The translations under genes were made by a program, and so were the position numbers. This document shows, piece after piece, positions 22,901-37,600 of a stretch of DNA of 64,000 nucleotides. A model generated the notes under the pieces. That model was not told where the DNA came from. It saw only the letters and a list, made by a program, of their open reading frames with translations, and did no database searches. The stretch is from positions 57,731,292 to 57,795,291 of the forward strand of contig OZ010611.1 of the NCBI GenBank assembly GCA_963932145.1, read 5' to 3'. This stretch comes from Acanthosepion lycidas. Its lineage: Eukaryota > Mollusca > Cephalopoda > Sepiida > Sepiidae. The stretch's first letter is position 1. Each line of letters starts with the position of its first letter.

Positions 22901-25900
22901 TTATTCTCTTCTGTTTGTGACTTGTCTTTACCTCTTTCTTCTATATTTTACATTATGTACCGGCTAGGACCCCCTCTAAATCTTGGTGGAAATTATTTTT
23001 CATTCCAAATCATAGAAATTGAGTAGCGTGCAATGGTGTCGTCTCATACAACTGTGAGTTAGGAGAAAAAATTTGTGTGCACAAAATGGGTGATCAGTGT
23101 CTTATTCTCTTCTGTTTGTGCCTTGTCTTTAGATTTTTCTTCTATATTTAACATTAGGAAGAGGCATGGCCCCCCTCTAAATCTGGATTGAAATTATTTT
23201 TCATTCTAATTTATAGAAATGGAGTAGCGTGAAATAGTGTCGTCTCATACAACTGTGAGTTAGTAGAAAAATTTGTGGGCACAAAATGGGTGATCAGTTA
23301 CTTATTCTCTTCTGTTTGAGCCTTGTCTTTAGCTTTTTCTTCTATATTTAACATTATGTAGAGGTAAGGCCCCCCTCTAAATCTGGATTGAAATTATTTT
23401 TCATTCTAATTCATAGAAATGGAGTAGCGTGCAATGGTTTCGTCTCATACAACTGTGAGTTAGTAGAAAAATTTGTGGGCACAAAATGGGTGATACGTGT
23501 CTTATTCTCTTCTGTTTGTGCCTTGTCTTTACCTTTTTCTTCTATATTTAACATTATGTAGAGGCAAGGCCCCCCTCTAAATCTGGATTGAATTTTTTTT
23601 TCATTCTAATTCATAGAAATGGAGTAGCGTGCAATGGTGTCGTCTCATACAACTGTGAGTTAGTTGAAAAATTTGTGGGCACAAAATGGGTGAACAGTGT
23701 CTTATTCTCTTCTGTTTGTGCCTTGTCTTTACCTTTTTCTTCTTTATTTAACATTATGTAGAGGCAAGGCCCCCCTCTAAATCTGGATTGAATTTATTTT
23801 TCATTCTAATTCATAGAAATGGAGTAGCATGCAATGGTGTCGTCTCATACAACTGTGAGTTAGTAGAAAAATTTGTGGGCACAAAATGGGTGATACGTGT
23901 CTTATTCTCTTCTGTTTGTGCCTTGTCTTTACCTTTTTCTTCTATATTTAACATTATGTAGAGGCAAGGCCCCCCTCTAAATCTGGATTGAATTTATTTT
24001 TCATTCTAATTCATAGAAATGGAGTAGCATGCAATGGTGTCGTCTCATACACCTGTGTGTTAGTAGAAAAATTCATGGGCACAAAATGGGTGATCAGTGT
24101 CTTATTCTCTTCTGTTTGAGCCTTGTCTAGCTTTTTCATCTACTTTTAACATTATGTAGAGGCAAGGCCCCCCTCTAAATCTGGATTGAAATTATTTTTC
24201 ATTCTCTTTCATAGAAATGGTGTAGCGTGCAATGGTGTCATCTCATACAACTGTGAGTTAGTAGAAAAATTTGTGGGCACAAGATGGGTGATCAGAGACT
24301 TATTCTCTTCTGTTTGAGCCTTGTCTTTACCTTTTTCTTCTATATTTAACATTATGTAAAGGCAAGGCCCCCCTCTAAATCTGGATTGAAATTATTTTTC
24401 ATTCTCATTCATAGAAATGGAGTAGCGTGCAATGGTGTCATCTCATACAACTGTGAATTAGTAGAAAAATTTGTGGGCACAAAATGGGTGATCAGTGTCT
24501 TATTCTCTTCTGTTTGTGCCTTGTCTTTACCTTTTTCTTCTATATTTAACATTATGTAGAGGCAAGGCCCCCTTCTAAATCTGGATTGAATTTATTTTTC
24601 ATTCTAATTCATAGAAATGGAGTAGCGTGCAATGGTGTCGTCTCATACAACTGTGAGTTAGTAGAAAAATTTGTGGGCACAAAATGGGTGATCAGTGTCT
24701 TATTCTCTTCTGTTTGTGCCTTGTCTTTACCTTTTTCTTCTATATTTAACATTATGTAGAGGCAAGGCCCCCCTCTAAATCTGGATTGAATTTATTTTTC
24801 ATTCTAATTCATAGAAATGGAGTAGCATGCAATGGTGTCTTCACATACAACTGTGAGTTACTAGAAAAATTTGTGGGCACAAAATGGGTGATCAGTGTCT
24901 TATCCTCTTCTGTTTGAGCCTTGTCTAGCTTTTTCATCTACATTTAACATTATGTAGAGGCAAGGCCCCCCTCTAAATCTGGATTGGAATTATTTTTCAT
25001 TCTAATTTATAGAAATGGAGTAGCGTGCAATGGTGTCGTCACCTACAACTGTGAGTTAGTAGAAAAATTTCTGGGCACAAAATGGGTGAGCAGTGCCTTA
25101 TTCTCTTCTGTTTGAGCCTTGTCTTTAGCTTTTTCTTCTATATTTAACATTATGTAGAGGCAAGGCCCCCCTCTAAATCTGGATTGAAATTATTTTTCAT
25201 TCTAATTTATAGAAATGGAGTAGCGTGCAATGGTGTCGTCTCATACAACTGTGAGTTAGTAGAAAAATTTGTGGGCACGAAATGGGTGATCAGAGACTTA
25301 TTCTCTTCTGTTTGAGCCTTGTCTTTACCTTTTTCTTCTACATTTAACATTATGTAGAGGCAAGGCCCCCCTCTAAATCTGGATTGAAATTATTTTTCAT
25401 TCTAATTCATAGAAATGGAGTAGCGTGCAATGGTTTCGTCTCATACAACTGTGAGTTAGTAGAAAAATTTGTGGGCACAAAATGGGTGATCAGTGTCTTA
25501 TTCTCTTCTGTTTGAGCCTTGTCTTTAGCTTTTTCTTCTATATTTAACATTATGTAGAGGCAAAGCCCCCCTCTAAATCTGGATTGAAATTATTTTTCCT
25601 TCTCATTCATAGAAATGGAGTAGCGTGCAATGGTTTCGTCTCATAAAACTGTGAGTTAGTAGAAAAAATTGTGGTCACAAAATGGGTGATCAGTGTCTTA
25701 TTCTCTTCTGTTTGAGCCTTGTCTTTAGCTTTTTCCTCAATATTTAACATTATGTTTATGCTAGGCTCCCCTCTAAATCTTGGTTGAAATTATTTTTCAT
25801 TCTAATTAATAGAAATGGAGTAGCGTGCAATGGTGTCGTCTCATACAACAGTGAGTTAGGAGGAAAAATTTGTTGGCACAAAATGGGTGATCAGTGTCTT

Positions 25901-26350
25901 ATTCTCATCTGTTTGTGCCTTGTCTTTAGGTTTTTCTTCTATATTTCACTTTATGTAGAGGCTAGGCCCCTTTCTAAATCTTGTTTGAAATTATTTTTCA
26001 TTCTAATTCATAGAAATGGAGTAGCGTGCAATGGTGTCGTCTCATACAACTGTGAGTTAGGAGAAAGAATTTGTCTGCACAAAATGGGTGATCAGTGTCT
26101 TATTCTCTTCTGTTTGTGACTTGTCTTTACCTCTTTCTTCTATATTTTACATTATGTACCGGCTAGGCCCCCCTCTAAATCTTGGTGGAAATTATTTTTC
26201 ATTCCAAATCATAGAAATTGAGTAGCGTGCAATGGTGTCGTCTCATACAACTGTGAGTTAGGAGAAAAAATTTGTGTGCACAAAATGGGTGATCAGTGTC
26301 TTATTCTCTTCTGTTTGTGCCTTGTCTTTAGATTTTTCTTCTATATTTAA
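19953..26350 (+). repeat. 3.2-kb (16-monomer) recent tandem duplication spanning the A/B family transition
   Basis: The unique string GAGGCATGGCCCCCCTC occurs at 19963 and 23161, an offset of 3198 bp that rises to 3199 after a one-base length difference. The full series of variant monomers matches between copy 1 (about 19953-23150) and copy 2 (about 23151-26350), including shortened monomers with TTGTCTAGCTTTTTCATC and the last family-B-like copies ending AGATTTTTCTTC. By eye I count about a dozen differences over the unit, far fewer than between adjacent monomers, so this is a recent event. The junction falls within the shared TTCTATATTTAACATTA. Confidence 0.93.
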
Positions 26351-29300
26351 CATTATGTAGAGGCTAGGCCCCCCTCTAAATCTTGGTTGAAATTATTTTT
26401 CATTCTAATTCATAGAAATGGAGTAGCGTGCCATGGTCTCATCTCATACAACAGTGAGTTAGGAGAAAAAATTTGTGTGCACAAAATGGGTGATCAGTGT
26501 CTTATTCTCTTCTGTTTGTGCCTTGTCTTTAGCTTTTTCTTCTATATTTAACTTTATGTAGAGGCTAGGCCCCCCTCTAAATCTTGGTTGAAATTATTTT
26601 TCATTCTAATTCATAGAAATGGAGTAGCGTGCAATGGTGTCGTCTCATACAACATTGAGTTAGGAGAAAAAATTTGTGGGCACAAAATGGGTGATCAGTG
26701 TCTTATTCTCTGCTGTTTGTGCCTTGTCTTTAGCTTTTTCTTCTATATTTAACTTTATGTAGAGGCTAGGCCCCTTTTTAAATCTTGGTTGAAATTATTT
26801 TTCATTCTAATGCATAGAAATGGAGTAGCGTGCAATGGTGTCGTCTCATACAACAGTGAGTTAGGAGAAAAAATTTGTTGGCACAAAATGGGTGATCAGT
26901 GTCTTATTCTCTTCTGTTTGTGCCTTGTCTTTAGCTTTTTCTTCTATTTTTAACTTTATGTAGATGCTAGGCCCCTTTATAAATCTTGGTTGAAATTATT
27001 TTTCATTCTAATTTATAGAAATGGAGTAGCGTACAATGGTGTCGTCTCATACAACAGTGAGTTGGAGAAAAAATTTGTGGGCACAAAATGGGTGATCAGT
27101 GTCTTATTCTCTTCTGTTTGTGCCTTGTCTTTAGCTTTTTCTTTCTATATTTAACTTTATGTAGATGCTAGGCCCCTTTCTAAATCTTGTTTGAAATTAT
27201 TTTTCATACTAATTCATAGAAATGGAGTAGCATGCAATTGTGTCGTCTCATACAACAGTGAGTTAGGAGAAAAAATTTGTGGGCACAAAATGGGTGATCA
27301 GTGTCTTATTCTCTTCTGTTTGTGCCTTGTCTTTAGCTTTTTCTTCTATATTTAACATTATGTAGAGGCTAGGCCCCCCTCTAAATCTTGGTTGAAATTA
27401 TTTTTCATTCTAATTCATAGAAATGGAGTAGCGTGCAATGGTGTCGTCTCATACAACAGTGAGTTAGGAGAAAAAATTTGTGGGCACAAAATGGGTGATC
27501 AGTGTCTTATTCTCTTCTGTTTGTGCCTTGTCTTTAGCTTTTTCTTCTATATTTAACTTTATGTAGAGGCTAGGCCCCTTTCTAAATCTTGGTTGAAATT
27601 ATTTTTCATTCTAATTCATAGAAATGGAGTAGCGTGCAATGGTGTCGTCTCATACAACAGTGAGTTAGGAGAAAAAATTTGTTGGCACAAAACGTGTGAA
27701 CAGTGTCTTATTCTCTTCTGTTTGTGACTTGTCTTTAGCTTTTTCTTCTATATTTAACTTTATGTAGAGGCTAGGCCCCTTTCTAAATCTTGGTTGAAAT
27801 TATTTTTCATTCTAATGCATAGAAATGGAGTAGCGTGCAATGGTGTCGTCTCATACAACAGTGAGTTAGGAGAAAAAATTTGTGGGCACAAAATGGGTGA
27901 TCAGTGTCTTATTCTCTTCTGTTTGTGCCTTGTCTTTAGCTTTTTCTTCTATATTTAACTTTATGTAGAGGCTAGGCCCCCCTCTAAATCTTGGTTGAAA
28001 TTATTTTTCATTCTAATTCATAGAAATGGAGTAGCGTGCAATGGTGTCGTCTCATACAACATTGAGTTAGGAGAAAAAATTTGTGGGCACAAAATGGGTG
28101 ATCAGTGTCTTATTCTCTGCTGTTTGTGCCTTGTCTTTAGCTTTTTCTTCTATATTTAACTTTATGTAGAGGCTAGGCCCCTTTTTAAATCTTGGTTGAA
28201 ATTATTTTTCATTCTAATGCATAGAAATGGAGTAGCGTGCAATGGTGTCGTCTCATACAACAGTGAGTTAGGAGAAAAAATTTGTTGGCACAAAATGGGT
28301 GATCAGTGTCTTATTCTCTTCTGTTTGTGCCTTGTCTTTAGCTTTTTCTTCTATTTTTAACTTTATGTAGATGCTAGGCCCCTTTATAAATCTTGGTTGA
28401 AATTATTTTTCATTCTAATTTATAGAAATGGAGTAGCGTACAATGGTGTCGTCTCATACAACAGTGAGTTGGAGAAAAAATTTGTGGGCACAAAATGGGT
28501 GATCAGTGTCTTATTCTCTTCTGTTTGTGCCTTGTCTTTAGCTTTTTCTTTCTATATTTAACTTTATGTAGATGCTAGGCCCCTTTCTAAATCTTGTTTG
28601 AAATTATTTTTCATACTAATTCATAGAAATGGAGTAGCATGCAATTGTGTCGTCTCATACAACAGTGAGTTAGGAGAAAAAATTTGTGGGCACAAAATGG
28701 GTGATCAGTGTCTTATTCTCTTCTGTTTGTGCCTTGTCTTTAGCTTTTTCTTCTATATTTAACATTATGTAGAGGCTAGGCCCCCCTCTAAATCTTGGTT
28801 GAAATTATTTTTCATTCTAATTAATAGAAATGGAGTAGCGTGCAATGGTGTCGTCTCATACAACAGTGAGTTAGGAGAAAAAATTTGTGGGCACAAAATG
28901 GGTGATCAGTGTCTTATTCTCTTCTGTTTGTGCCTTGTCTTTAGCTTTTTCTTCTATATTTAACTTTATGTAGAGGCTAGGCCCCCCTCTAAATCTTGGT
29001 TGAAATTATTTTTCATTCTAATTCATAGAAATGGAGTAGCGTGCAATGGTGTCGTGTCATACAACAGTGAGTTAGGAGAAAAAATTTGTTGGCACAAAAT
29101 GGGTGATCAGTGTCTTATTCTCTTCTGTTTGTGCCTTGTCTTTAGCTTTTTCTTCTATATTTAACTTTATGTAGAGGCTAGGCCCCCCTCTAAATCTTGG
29201 TTGAAATTATTTTTCATTGTAATTAATAGAAATGGAGTAGCGTGCAATGGTGTCGTCTCATACAACAGTGAGTTAGGAGAAAAAATTTGTTGGCACAAAA

Positions 29301-32300
29301 CGTGTGAACAGTGTCTTATTCTCTTCTGTTTGTGACTTGTCTTTAGCTTTTTCTTCTATATTTAACTTTATGTAGAGGCTAGGCCCCTTTCTAAATCCTG
29401 GTTGAAATTATTTTTCATTCTAAGTCATAGAAATGGAGTAGCGTGCAATGGTGTCGTCTCATACAACAGTGAGTTAGGAGAAAAAATTTGTTGGCACAAA
29501 ATGGGTGATCAGTGTCTTATTCTCTTCTGTTTGTGCCTTGTCTTTAGCTTTTTCTTCTATATTTAACTTTATGTAGAGGCTAGGCCCCTTTCTAAATCTT
29601 GGTTGAAATTATTTTTCATTCTAATTCATAGAAATGGAGTAGCGTGAAATGGTGTCGTCTCATACAACAGTGAGTTGGAGAAAAAATTTGTGGGCAAAAA
29701 ATGGGTGATCAGTGTCTTATTCTCTTCTGTTTGTGCCTTGTCTTCAGCTTTTTCTTCTATATTTAACATTATGTAGAGGCTAGGCCCCTTTCTAAATCTT
29801 TTTTGAAATTATTTTTCATTCTAATTCATAGAAATGGAGTAGCGTGCAATGGTGTCGTCTCATACAACAGTGAGTTAGGAGAAAAAATTTGTTGGCACAA
29901 AATGGGTGATCAGTGTCTTATTCTCTTCTGTTTGTGCCTTGTCTTTAGCTTTTTCTTCTATATTTAACTTTATGTAGATGCTAGGCCCCTTTATAAATCT
30001 TGGTTGAAATTATTTTTCATTCTAATTTATAGAAATGGAGTAGCGTACAATGGTGTCGTCTCATACAACAGTGAGTTGGAGAAAAAATTTGTGGGCACAA
30101 AATGGGTGATCAGTGTCTTATTCTCTTCTGTTTGTGCCTTGTCTTTAGCTTTTTCTTTCTATATTTAACTTTATGTAGATGCTAGGCCCCTTTCTAAATC
30201 TTGTTTGAAATTATTTTTCATACTAATTCATAGAAATGGAGTAGCGTGCAATTGTGTCGTCTCATACAACAGTGAGTTAGGAGAAAAAATTTGTGGGCAC
30301 AAAATGGGTGATCAGTGTCTTATTCTCTTCTGTTTGTGCCTTGTCTTTAGCTTTTTCTTCTATATTTAACATTATGTAGAGGCTAGGCCCCCCTCTAAAT
30401 CTTGGTTGAAATTATTTTTCATTCTAATTAATAGAAATGGAGTAGCGTGCAATGGTGTCGTCTCATACAACAGTGAGTTAGGAGAAAAAATTTGTGGGCA
30501 CAAAATGGGTGATCAGTGTCTTATTCTCTTCTGTTTGTGCCTTGTCTTTAGCTTTTTCTACTATATTTAACTTTATGTAGAGGCTAGGCCCCCCTCTAAA
30601 TCTTGGTTGAAATTATTTTTCATTCTAAGTCATAGAAATGGAGTAGCGTGCAATGGTGTCGTCTCATACAACAGTGAGTTAGGAGAAAAAATTTGTTGGC
30701 ACAAAATGGGTGATCAGTGTCTTATTCTCTTCTGTTTGTGCCTTGTCTTTACCTTTTTCTTCTATATTTAACTTTATGGAGAGGCTAGGCCCCTTTCTAA
30801 ATCTTGGTTGAAATTATTTTTCATTCTAATGCATAGAAATGGAGTAGCATGCAATGGTGTCGTCTCATACAACAGTGAGTTAGGAGAAAAAATTTGTTGG
30901 CACAAAATGGGTGATCAGTGTCTTATTCTCTTCTGTTTGTGCCTTGTCTTTAGCTTTTTCTTCTATATTTAACTTTATGTAGAGGCTAGGCCCCTTTCCA
31001 AATCTTGGTTGAAATTATTTTTCATTCTAATTCATAGAAATGGAGTAGCGTGCAATGGTGTCGTCTCATACAACAGTGAGTTGGAGAAAAAATTTGTGGG
31101 CACAAAATGGGTGATCAGTGTCTTATTCTCTTCTGTTTGTGCCTTGTCTTCAGCTTTTTCTTCTATATTTAACATTATGTAGAGGCTAGGCCCCTTTCTA
31201 AATCTTGGTTGAAATTATTTTTCATTCTAAGTCATAGAAATGGAGTAGCGTGCAATGGTGTCATCTCATACAACAGTGAGTTAGGAGAAAAAATTTGTGG
31301 GCACAAAATGGGTGATCAGTGTCTTATTCTCTTCTGTTTGTGCCTTGTCTTTAGCTTTTTCTTCTATATTTAACTTTATGTAGAGGCTAGGCCCCCCTCT
31401 AAATCTTGGTTGAAATTATTTTTCATTCTAATTCATAGAAATGGAGTAGCGTGCAATGGTGTCGTGTCATACAACAGTGAGTTAGGAGAAAAAATTTGTT
31501 GGCACAAAATGGGTGATCAGTGTCTTATTCTCTTCTGTTTGTGCCTTGTCTTTAGCTTTTTCTTCTATATTTAACTTTATGTAGAGGCTAGGCCCCCCTC
31601 TAAATCTTGGTTGAAATTATTTTTCATTGTAATTAATAGAAATGGAGTAGCGTGCAATGGTGTCGTCTCATACAACAGTGAGTTAGGAGAAAAAATTTGT
31701 TGGCACAAAACGTGTGAACAGTGTCTTATTCTCTTCTGTTTGTGACTTGTCTTTAGCTTTTTCTTCTATATTTAACTTTATGTAGAGGCTAGGCCCCTTT
31801 CTAAATCTTGGTTGAAATTATTTTTCATTCTAAGTCATAGAAATGGAGTAGCGTGCAATGGTGTCGTCTCATACAACAGTGAGTTAGGAGAAAAAATTTG
31901 TTGGCACAAAATGGGTGATCAGTGTTTATTCTCTTCTGTTTGTGCCTTGTCTTTAGCTTTTTCTTCTATATTTAACTTTATGTAGAGGCTAGGCCCCTTT
32001 CTAAATCTTGGTTGAAATTATTTTTCATTCTAATTCATAGAAATGGAGTAGCGTGCAATGGTGTCGTCTCATACAACAGTGAGTTAGGAGAAAAAATTTG
32101 TTGGCACAAAATGGGTGATCAGTGTCTTATTCTCTTCTGTTTGTGCCTTGTCTTTACCTTTTTCTTCTATATTTAACTTTATGGAGAGGCTAGGCCCCTT
32201 TCTAAATCTTGGTTGAAATTATTTTTCATTCTAATGCATAGAAATGGAGTAGCATGCAATGGTGTCGTCTCATACAACAGTGAGTTAGGAGAAAAAATTT

Positions 32301-33670
32301 GTTGGCACAAAATGGGTGATCAGTGTCTTATTCTCTTCTGTTTGTGCCTTGTCTTTAGCTTTTTCTTCTATATTTAACTTTATGTAGAGGCTAGGCCCCT
32401 TTCCAAATCTTGGTTGAAATTATTTTTCATTCTAATTCATAGAAATGGAGTAGCGTGCAATGGTGTCGTCTCATACAACAGTGAGTTGGAGAAAAAATTT
32501 GTGGGCACAAAATGGGTGATCAGTGTCTTATTCTCTTCTGTTTGTGCCTTGTCTTCAGCTTTTTCTTCTATATTTAACATTATGTAGAGGCTAGGCCCCT
32601 TTCTAAATCTTGGTTGAAATTATTTTTCATTCTAAGTCATAGAAATGGAGTAGCGTGCAATGGTGTCATCTCATACAACAGTGAGTTAGGAGAAAAAATT
32701 TGTGGGGACAAAATGGGTGATCAGTGTCTTATTCGCTTCTGTTTGTGCCTTGTCTTTAGCTTTTTCTTCTATATTTAACATTATGTAGAGGCTAGGCCCC
32801 CCTCTAAAACTTGGTTAAAATTATTTTTCATTCTAATTCATAGAAATGGTGTAGCGTGCAATGATGTCGTCTCATACAACAGTAAGTTGGAGAAAAAATT
32901 TGTGGGCACAAAATGGGTGATCAGTGTCTTATTCTCTTCTGTTTGTGCCTTGTCTTTAGCTTTTTCTTCTATATTTAACTTTATGTAGAGGCTAGGCCCC
33001 TTTCTAAATCTTGGTTGAAATTATTTTTCATTCTAATGCATAGAAATGGAGTAGCGTGCAATGGTGTCGTCTCATACAACAGTGAGTTAGGAGAAAAAAT
33101 TTGTTGGCACAAAATGGGTGATCAGTGTCTTATTCTCTTCTGTTTGTGCCTTGTCTTTAGCTTTTTCTTCTATATTTAACTTTATGTAGAGGCTAGGCCC
33201 CTTTCTAAATCTTGGTTGAAATTATTTTTCATTCTAATTCATAGAAATGGAGTAGCGTGCAATGGTGTCGTCTCATACAACAGTGAGTTGGAGAAAAAAT
33301 TTGTGGGCAAAAAATGGGTGATCAGTGTCTTATTCTCTTCTGTTTGTGCCTTGTCTTTAGCTTTTTCTTTCTATATTTAACTTTATGTAGAGGCTAGGCC
33401 CCTTTCTAAATCTTTTTTGAAATTATTTTTCATTCTAATTCATAGAAATGGAGTAGCGTGCAATTGTGTCGTCTCATACAACAGTGAGTTAGAAGAAAAA
33501 ATTTGTGGGCACAAAATGGGTGATCAGTGTCTTATTCTCTTCTTTTTGTGCCTTGTATTTAGCTTTTTCTTGTATATTTAACTTTATGTTGAGGCTAGGC
33601 CCCTTTCTATATCTTGGTTGTAATTATTTTTCATTCTAATTAATAGAAATGGAGTAGCGTGCAATGATGT
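26351..33670 (+). repeat. Satellite family B, left block with 7-monomer and longer duplications
   Basis: Diagnostic states are GGCTAGG, CTTGGTTG, CAACAGTGAG, TTAGGAG and AACTTTATG. Local duplications: CTCTGCTGTTTG at about 26709 and 28116 (offset 1407, copies about 26475-27881 and 27882-28960); GGTGTCGTGTCATAC with later CATTGTAATTAATAG at 29050 and 31460 (offset 2410); ACTTTATGGAGAGGC with CCCCTTTCCAAATC and TCTTCAGC near 30770 and 32177 (offset 1405). These overlap one another, which shows successive rounds of copying. Confidence 0.85.
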
Positions 33671-34635
33671 TGTCTCATACAACAGTGAGTTAGGAGAAAA
33701 AATTTCTGGACACAAAATGGGTGATCAGTCACTTATTCTCTTCTGTTTGTGCCTTGTCTTTAGCTTTTTCTTCTATATTTAACTTTATGTAGAGTCTAGG
33801 CCCCCCTCTAAATCTTGGTTGAAATTATTTTTCATTCTAATTATTAGAAATGGAGTAGCGTGCAATGATGTCGTCTCATACAACAGTGAGTTAGGAGAAA
33901 AAATTTGTTGGCACAAAATGGGTGTTCAGTGTCTTATTCTCTTCTATTTGTGCCTGGTCTTTAGCTTTTTCTTCTATATTTAACTTTATGTAGAGGCTAG
34001 GACCCCTCTAAATCTTGGTTGAAATTATTTTTCGTTCTAATTAATAGAAATGGAGTAGCGTGCAATGGTGTCATCTCATACAACAGTGAGTTAGGAGAAA
34101 AAATTTGTGCGCACAAAATGGGTAATCAGTGCCTTATTCTCTTCTGTTTGTGCCTTGTCTTTAGCTTTTTCTTCTATATTTAACTTTATGTAGAGGCTAG
34201 GCCCCTTTCTAAATCTTGGTTGAAATTATTTTTCATTCTAATTCATAGAAATGGAGTAGCGTGCAATGGTGTTGTCTCATACAACAGTGAGTTAGGAGAA
34301 AAAATTTCTGGACACAAAATGGGTGATCAGTGACTTATTCTCTTCTGTTTGTGCCTTGTCTTTAGCTTTTTCTTCTATATTTAACTTTATGTAGAGGCTA
34401 GGCCCCCCTCTAAATCTTGGTTGAAATTATTTTTCATTCTAATTATTAGAAATGGAGTAGCGTGCAATGATGTCGTCTCATACAACAGTGAGTTAGGAGA
34501 AAAAATTTGTTGGCACAAAATGGGTGTTCAGTGTCTTATTCTCTTCTATTTGTGCCTGGTCTTTAGCTTTTTCTTCTATATTTTAATTTATGTAGAGGCT
34601 AGGACCCCTCTAAATCTTGGTTGAAATTATTTTTC
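33671..34635 (+). repeat. 602-bp three-monomer duplication, family B
   Basis: AATTTCTGGACACAAAATGG occurs at about 33701 and 34303, followed in each copy by a monomer with AATTATTAGAAATGG and then one with GGACCCCTCTAAATC (34011 and 34613). The offset is 602 bp, equal to three monomers. The second copy ends at about 34635. An open frame at 34421-34624 lies inside it and is satellite-derived. Confidence 0.8.
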
Positions 34636-37600
34636 ATTCTAATTAATAGAAATGGAGTAGCGTGCAATGGTGTCGTCTCATACAACAGTGAGTTAGTAGA
34701 AAAGATTTGTTGGCACAAAATTGGTGATCAGTGACTTATTCTCTTCTGTTTGTGCCTTGTCTTTAGCTTTTTCTTCTATATTTAACTTTAAGTAGAGGCT
34801 AGGCCCATTTCTAAATCTTGGTTGAAATTATTTTTCATTCTAATTCATAGAAATGGAGTAGCGTGCAATGGTGTCGTCTCATACAACAGTGAGTTAGGAG
34901 AAAAAATTTGTGGGCACAAAATGGGTGATCAGTGTCTTATTCTCTTCTGTTTGTGCCTTGTCTTTAGCTTTTTCTTCTATATTTAACTTTATGTAGAGGC
35001 TAGGCCCACCTCTTAATCTTGGTTGAAATTATTTTTCATTCTAATTTATAGAAATGGAGTAGCGTGCAATGGTGTCGTCTCATACAACAGTGAGTTAGGA
35101 GAAAAAATTTGTTTCCACAAAATGTGTGATCAGTGTCTTATTCTCTTCTATTTGTGCCTTGTCTTTAGCTTTTTCTTCTATATTTACCTTTATGTAGAGG
35201 CTAGGCCCCTTTCTAAATCTTGGTTGTAATTATTTTACATTCTAATTCATAGAAATGGAGTAGCGTGCAATGGTGTCGTCTCATACAACAGTGAGTTAGG
35301 AGAAAAAATTTGTGGGCACAAAATGAGTGATCAGTGTCTTATTCTCTTCTGTTTGTGCCTTGTCTTTAGCTTTGTCTTCTATATTTAACTTTATGTAGAG
35401 GCTAGGCCCCCCTCTAAATCTTGGTTGAAATTATTTTTCATTCTAAGTCATAGAAATGGAGTAGCGTGCAATGGTGTCGTCTCATACAACAGTGAGTTAG
35501 GAGAAAAAATTTGTGGGCACAAAATGGGTGATCAGTGAATTATTCTCTTCTGTTTGTGCCTTGTCTTTAGCTTTTTCTTCTATATTTAACTTTATGTAGA
35601 GGCTAGGCCCCACTCTAAATCTTGGTTGAAATTATTTTTCATTCTAATTCATAGAAATGGAGTAGCGTGCAATGGTATCGTCTCATACAACAGTGAGTTA
35701 GCAGAAAAAATTTGTTGGCACAAAATGGGTGATCAGTGTCTTATTCTCTTCTATTTGTGCCTTGACTTTAGCTTTTTCTTCTATATTTAACTTTATGTAG
35801 AGGCTAGGACCCCTCTAAATCTTGGTTGAAATTATTTTTCATTCTAATTAATAGAAATGGAGTAGCGTGCAATGGTGTCGTCTCATACATCATTGAGTTA
35901 GAAGAAAAAATTTGTGGGCACAAAATGGGTGATCAGTGTCTAATTCTCTTCTGTTTCTGCCTTGTATTTAGCTTTTTCTTCTATATTTAACTTTATGTTG
36001 AGGCTAGGCCCCTTTCTATATCTTGGTTGAAATTATTTTTCATTCTAATTAATAGAAATGGAGTAGCGTGCAACGGTGTCATCTCATACAACAGTGAGTT
36101 AGGAGAAAAAATTTGTGGGCACAAAATGAGTGATCAGTGTCTTATTCTCTTCTGTTTGTGCCTTGTCTTTAGCTTTTTCTTCTATATTTAACTTTATGTA
36201 GAGGCTAGGCCCCACTCTAAATCTTGGTTGAAATTATTTTTCGTTCTAATTAATAGAAATGGAGTAGCGTGCAATGGTGTCGTCTCATACAACAGTGAGT
36301 TAGGAGAAAAAAATTTGTGGGCACAAAATCGGTGATCAGTGTCTTATTCTCTTCTATTTGTGCCTTGTCTGTAGCTTTTTCTTCTACATTTAACTTTATG
36401 TAGAGGCTAGGCCCCTTTCTAAATCTTGGTTGAAATTATTTTTCATTCTAATTCATAGAAATGGAGTAGCGTGAAATGGTGTCATCTCATACAACAGTGA
36501 GTTAGCAGAAAAAATTTGTTGGCACAAAATTGGTGATCAGTGACTTATTCTCTTCTGTTTATGCCTTGTTTTTAGCTTTTTCTTCTATATTTAACTTTAA
36601 GTAGAGGCTAGGCCCATTTATAAATCTTGGTTGAAATTATTTTTCATTCTAATTCATAGAAATGGAGTAGCGTGCAATGGTGTCGTCTCATACAACAGTG
36701 AGTTAGGAGAAAAAATTTGGGGGCACAAAATGGGTGATCAGTGTCTTATTCTCTTCTGTTTGTGCCTTGTCTTTAGCTTTTTCTTCTATATTTAACTTTA
36801 TGTAGAGGCTAGGCCCCTTTCTAAATCTTGGTTGAAATTATTTTTCATTCTAATTCATAGAAATGGAGTAGCGTGCAATGGTGTCGTCTCATACAACAGT
36901 GAGTTAGGAGAAAAAATTTGTGGTCACAAAATGGGTGATCAGTGTCTTATTCTCTTCTGTTTGTGCCTTGTCTTTAGCTTTTTCTTCTATATTTAACTTT
37001 ATGTAGAGGCTAGGCCCCTTTCTAAATCTTGGCTGAAATTATTTTTCATTCTAATTCATAGAAATGTAGTAGCGTGCAATGGTGTAGTCTCATACAACAG
37101 TGAGGTAGGAGAAAAAATTTGTTGGCACAAAATGGGTGATCAGTGTCTTATTCTCTTCTGTTTGTGCCTTGTCTTTAGCTTTTTCTTCTATATTTAACTT
37201 TATGTAGAGGCTAGGCCAATTTCTAAATCTTGGTTGAAATTATTTTTCATTCTAATTCATAGAAATGGAGTAGCGTGCAATTGTGTCGTCTCATACAACA
37301 GTGAGTTAGGAGAAAAAATTTGTGGGCACAAAATGGGTGATCAGTGTCTTATTCTCTTCTGTTTGTGCCTTGTCTTTAGCTTTTTCTTCTATATTTAACA
37401 TTATGTAGAGGCTAGGCCTCCCTCTAAATCTTGGTTGAAATTATTTTTCATTCTAATTAATAGAAATGGAGTAGCGTACAATGGTGTCGTCTCATACAAC
37501 AGTGAGTTAGGAGAAAAAATTTGTTCGCACAAAATGGGTGATCAGTGTCTTATTCTCTTCTGTTTGTGCCTTGTCTTTAGCTTTTTCTTCTATATTTAAC

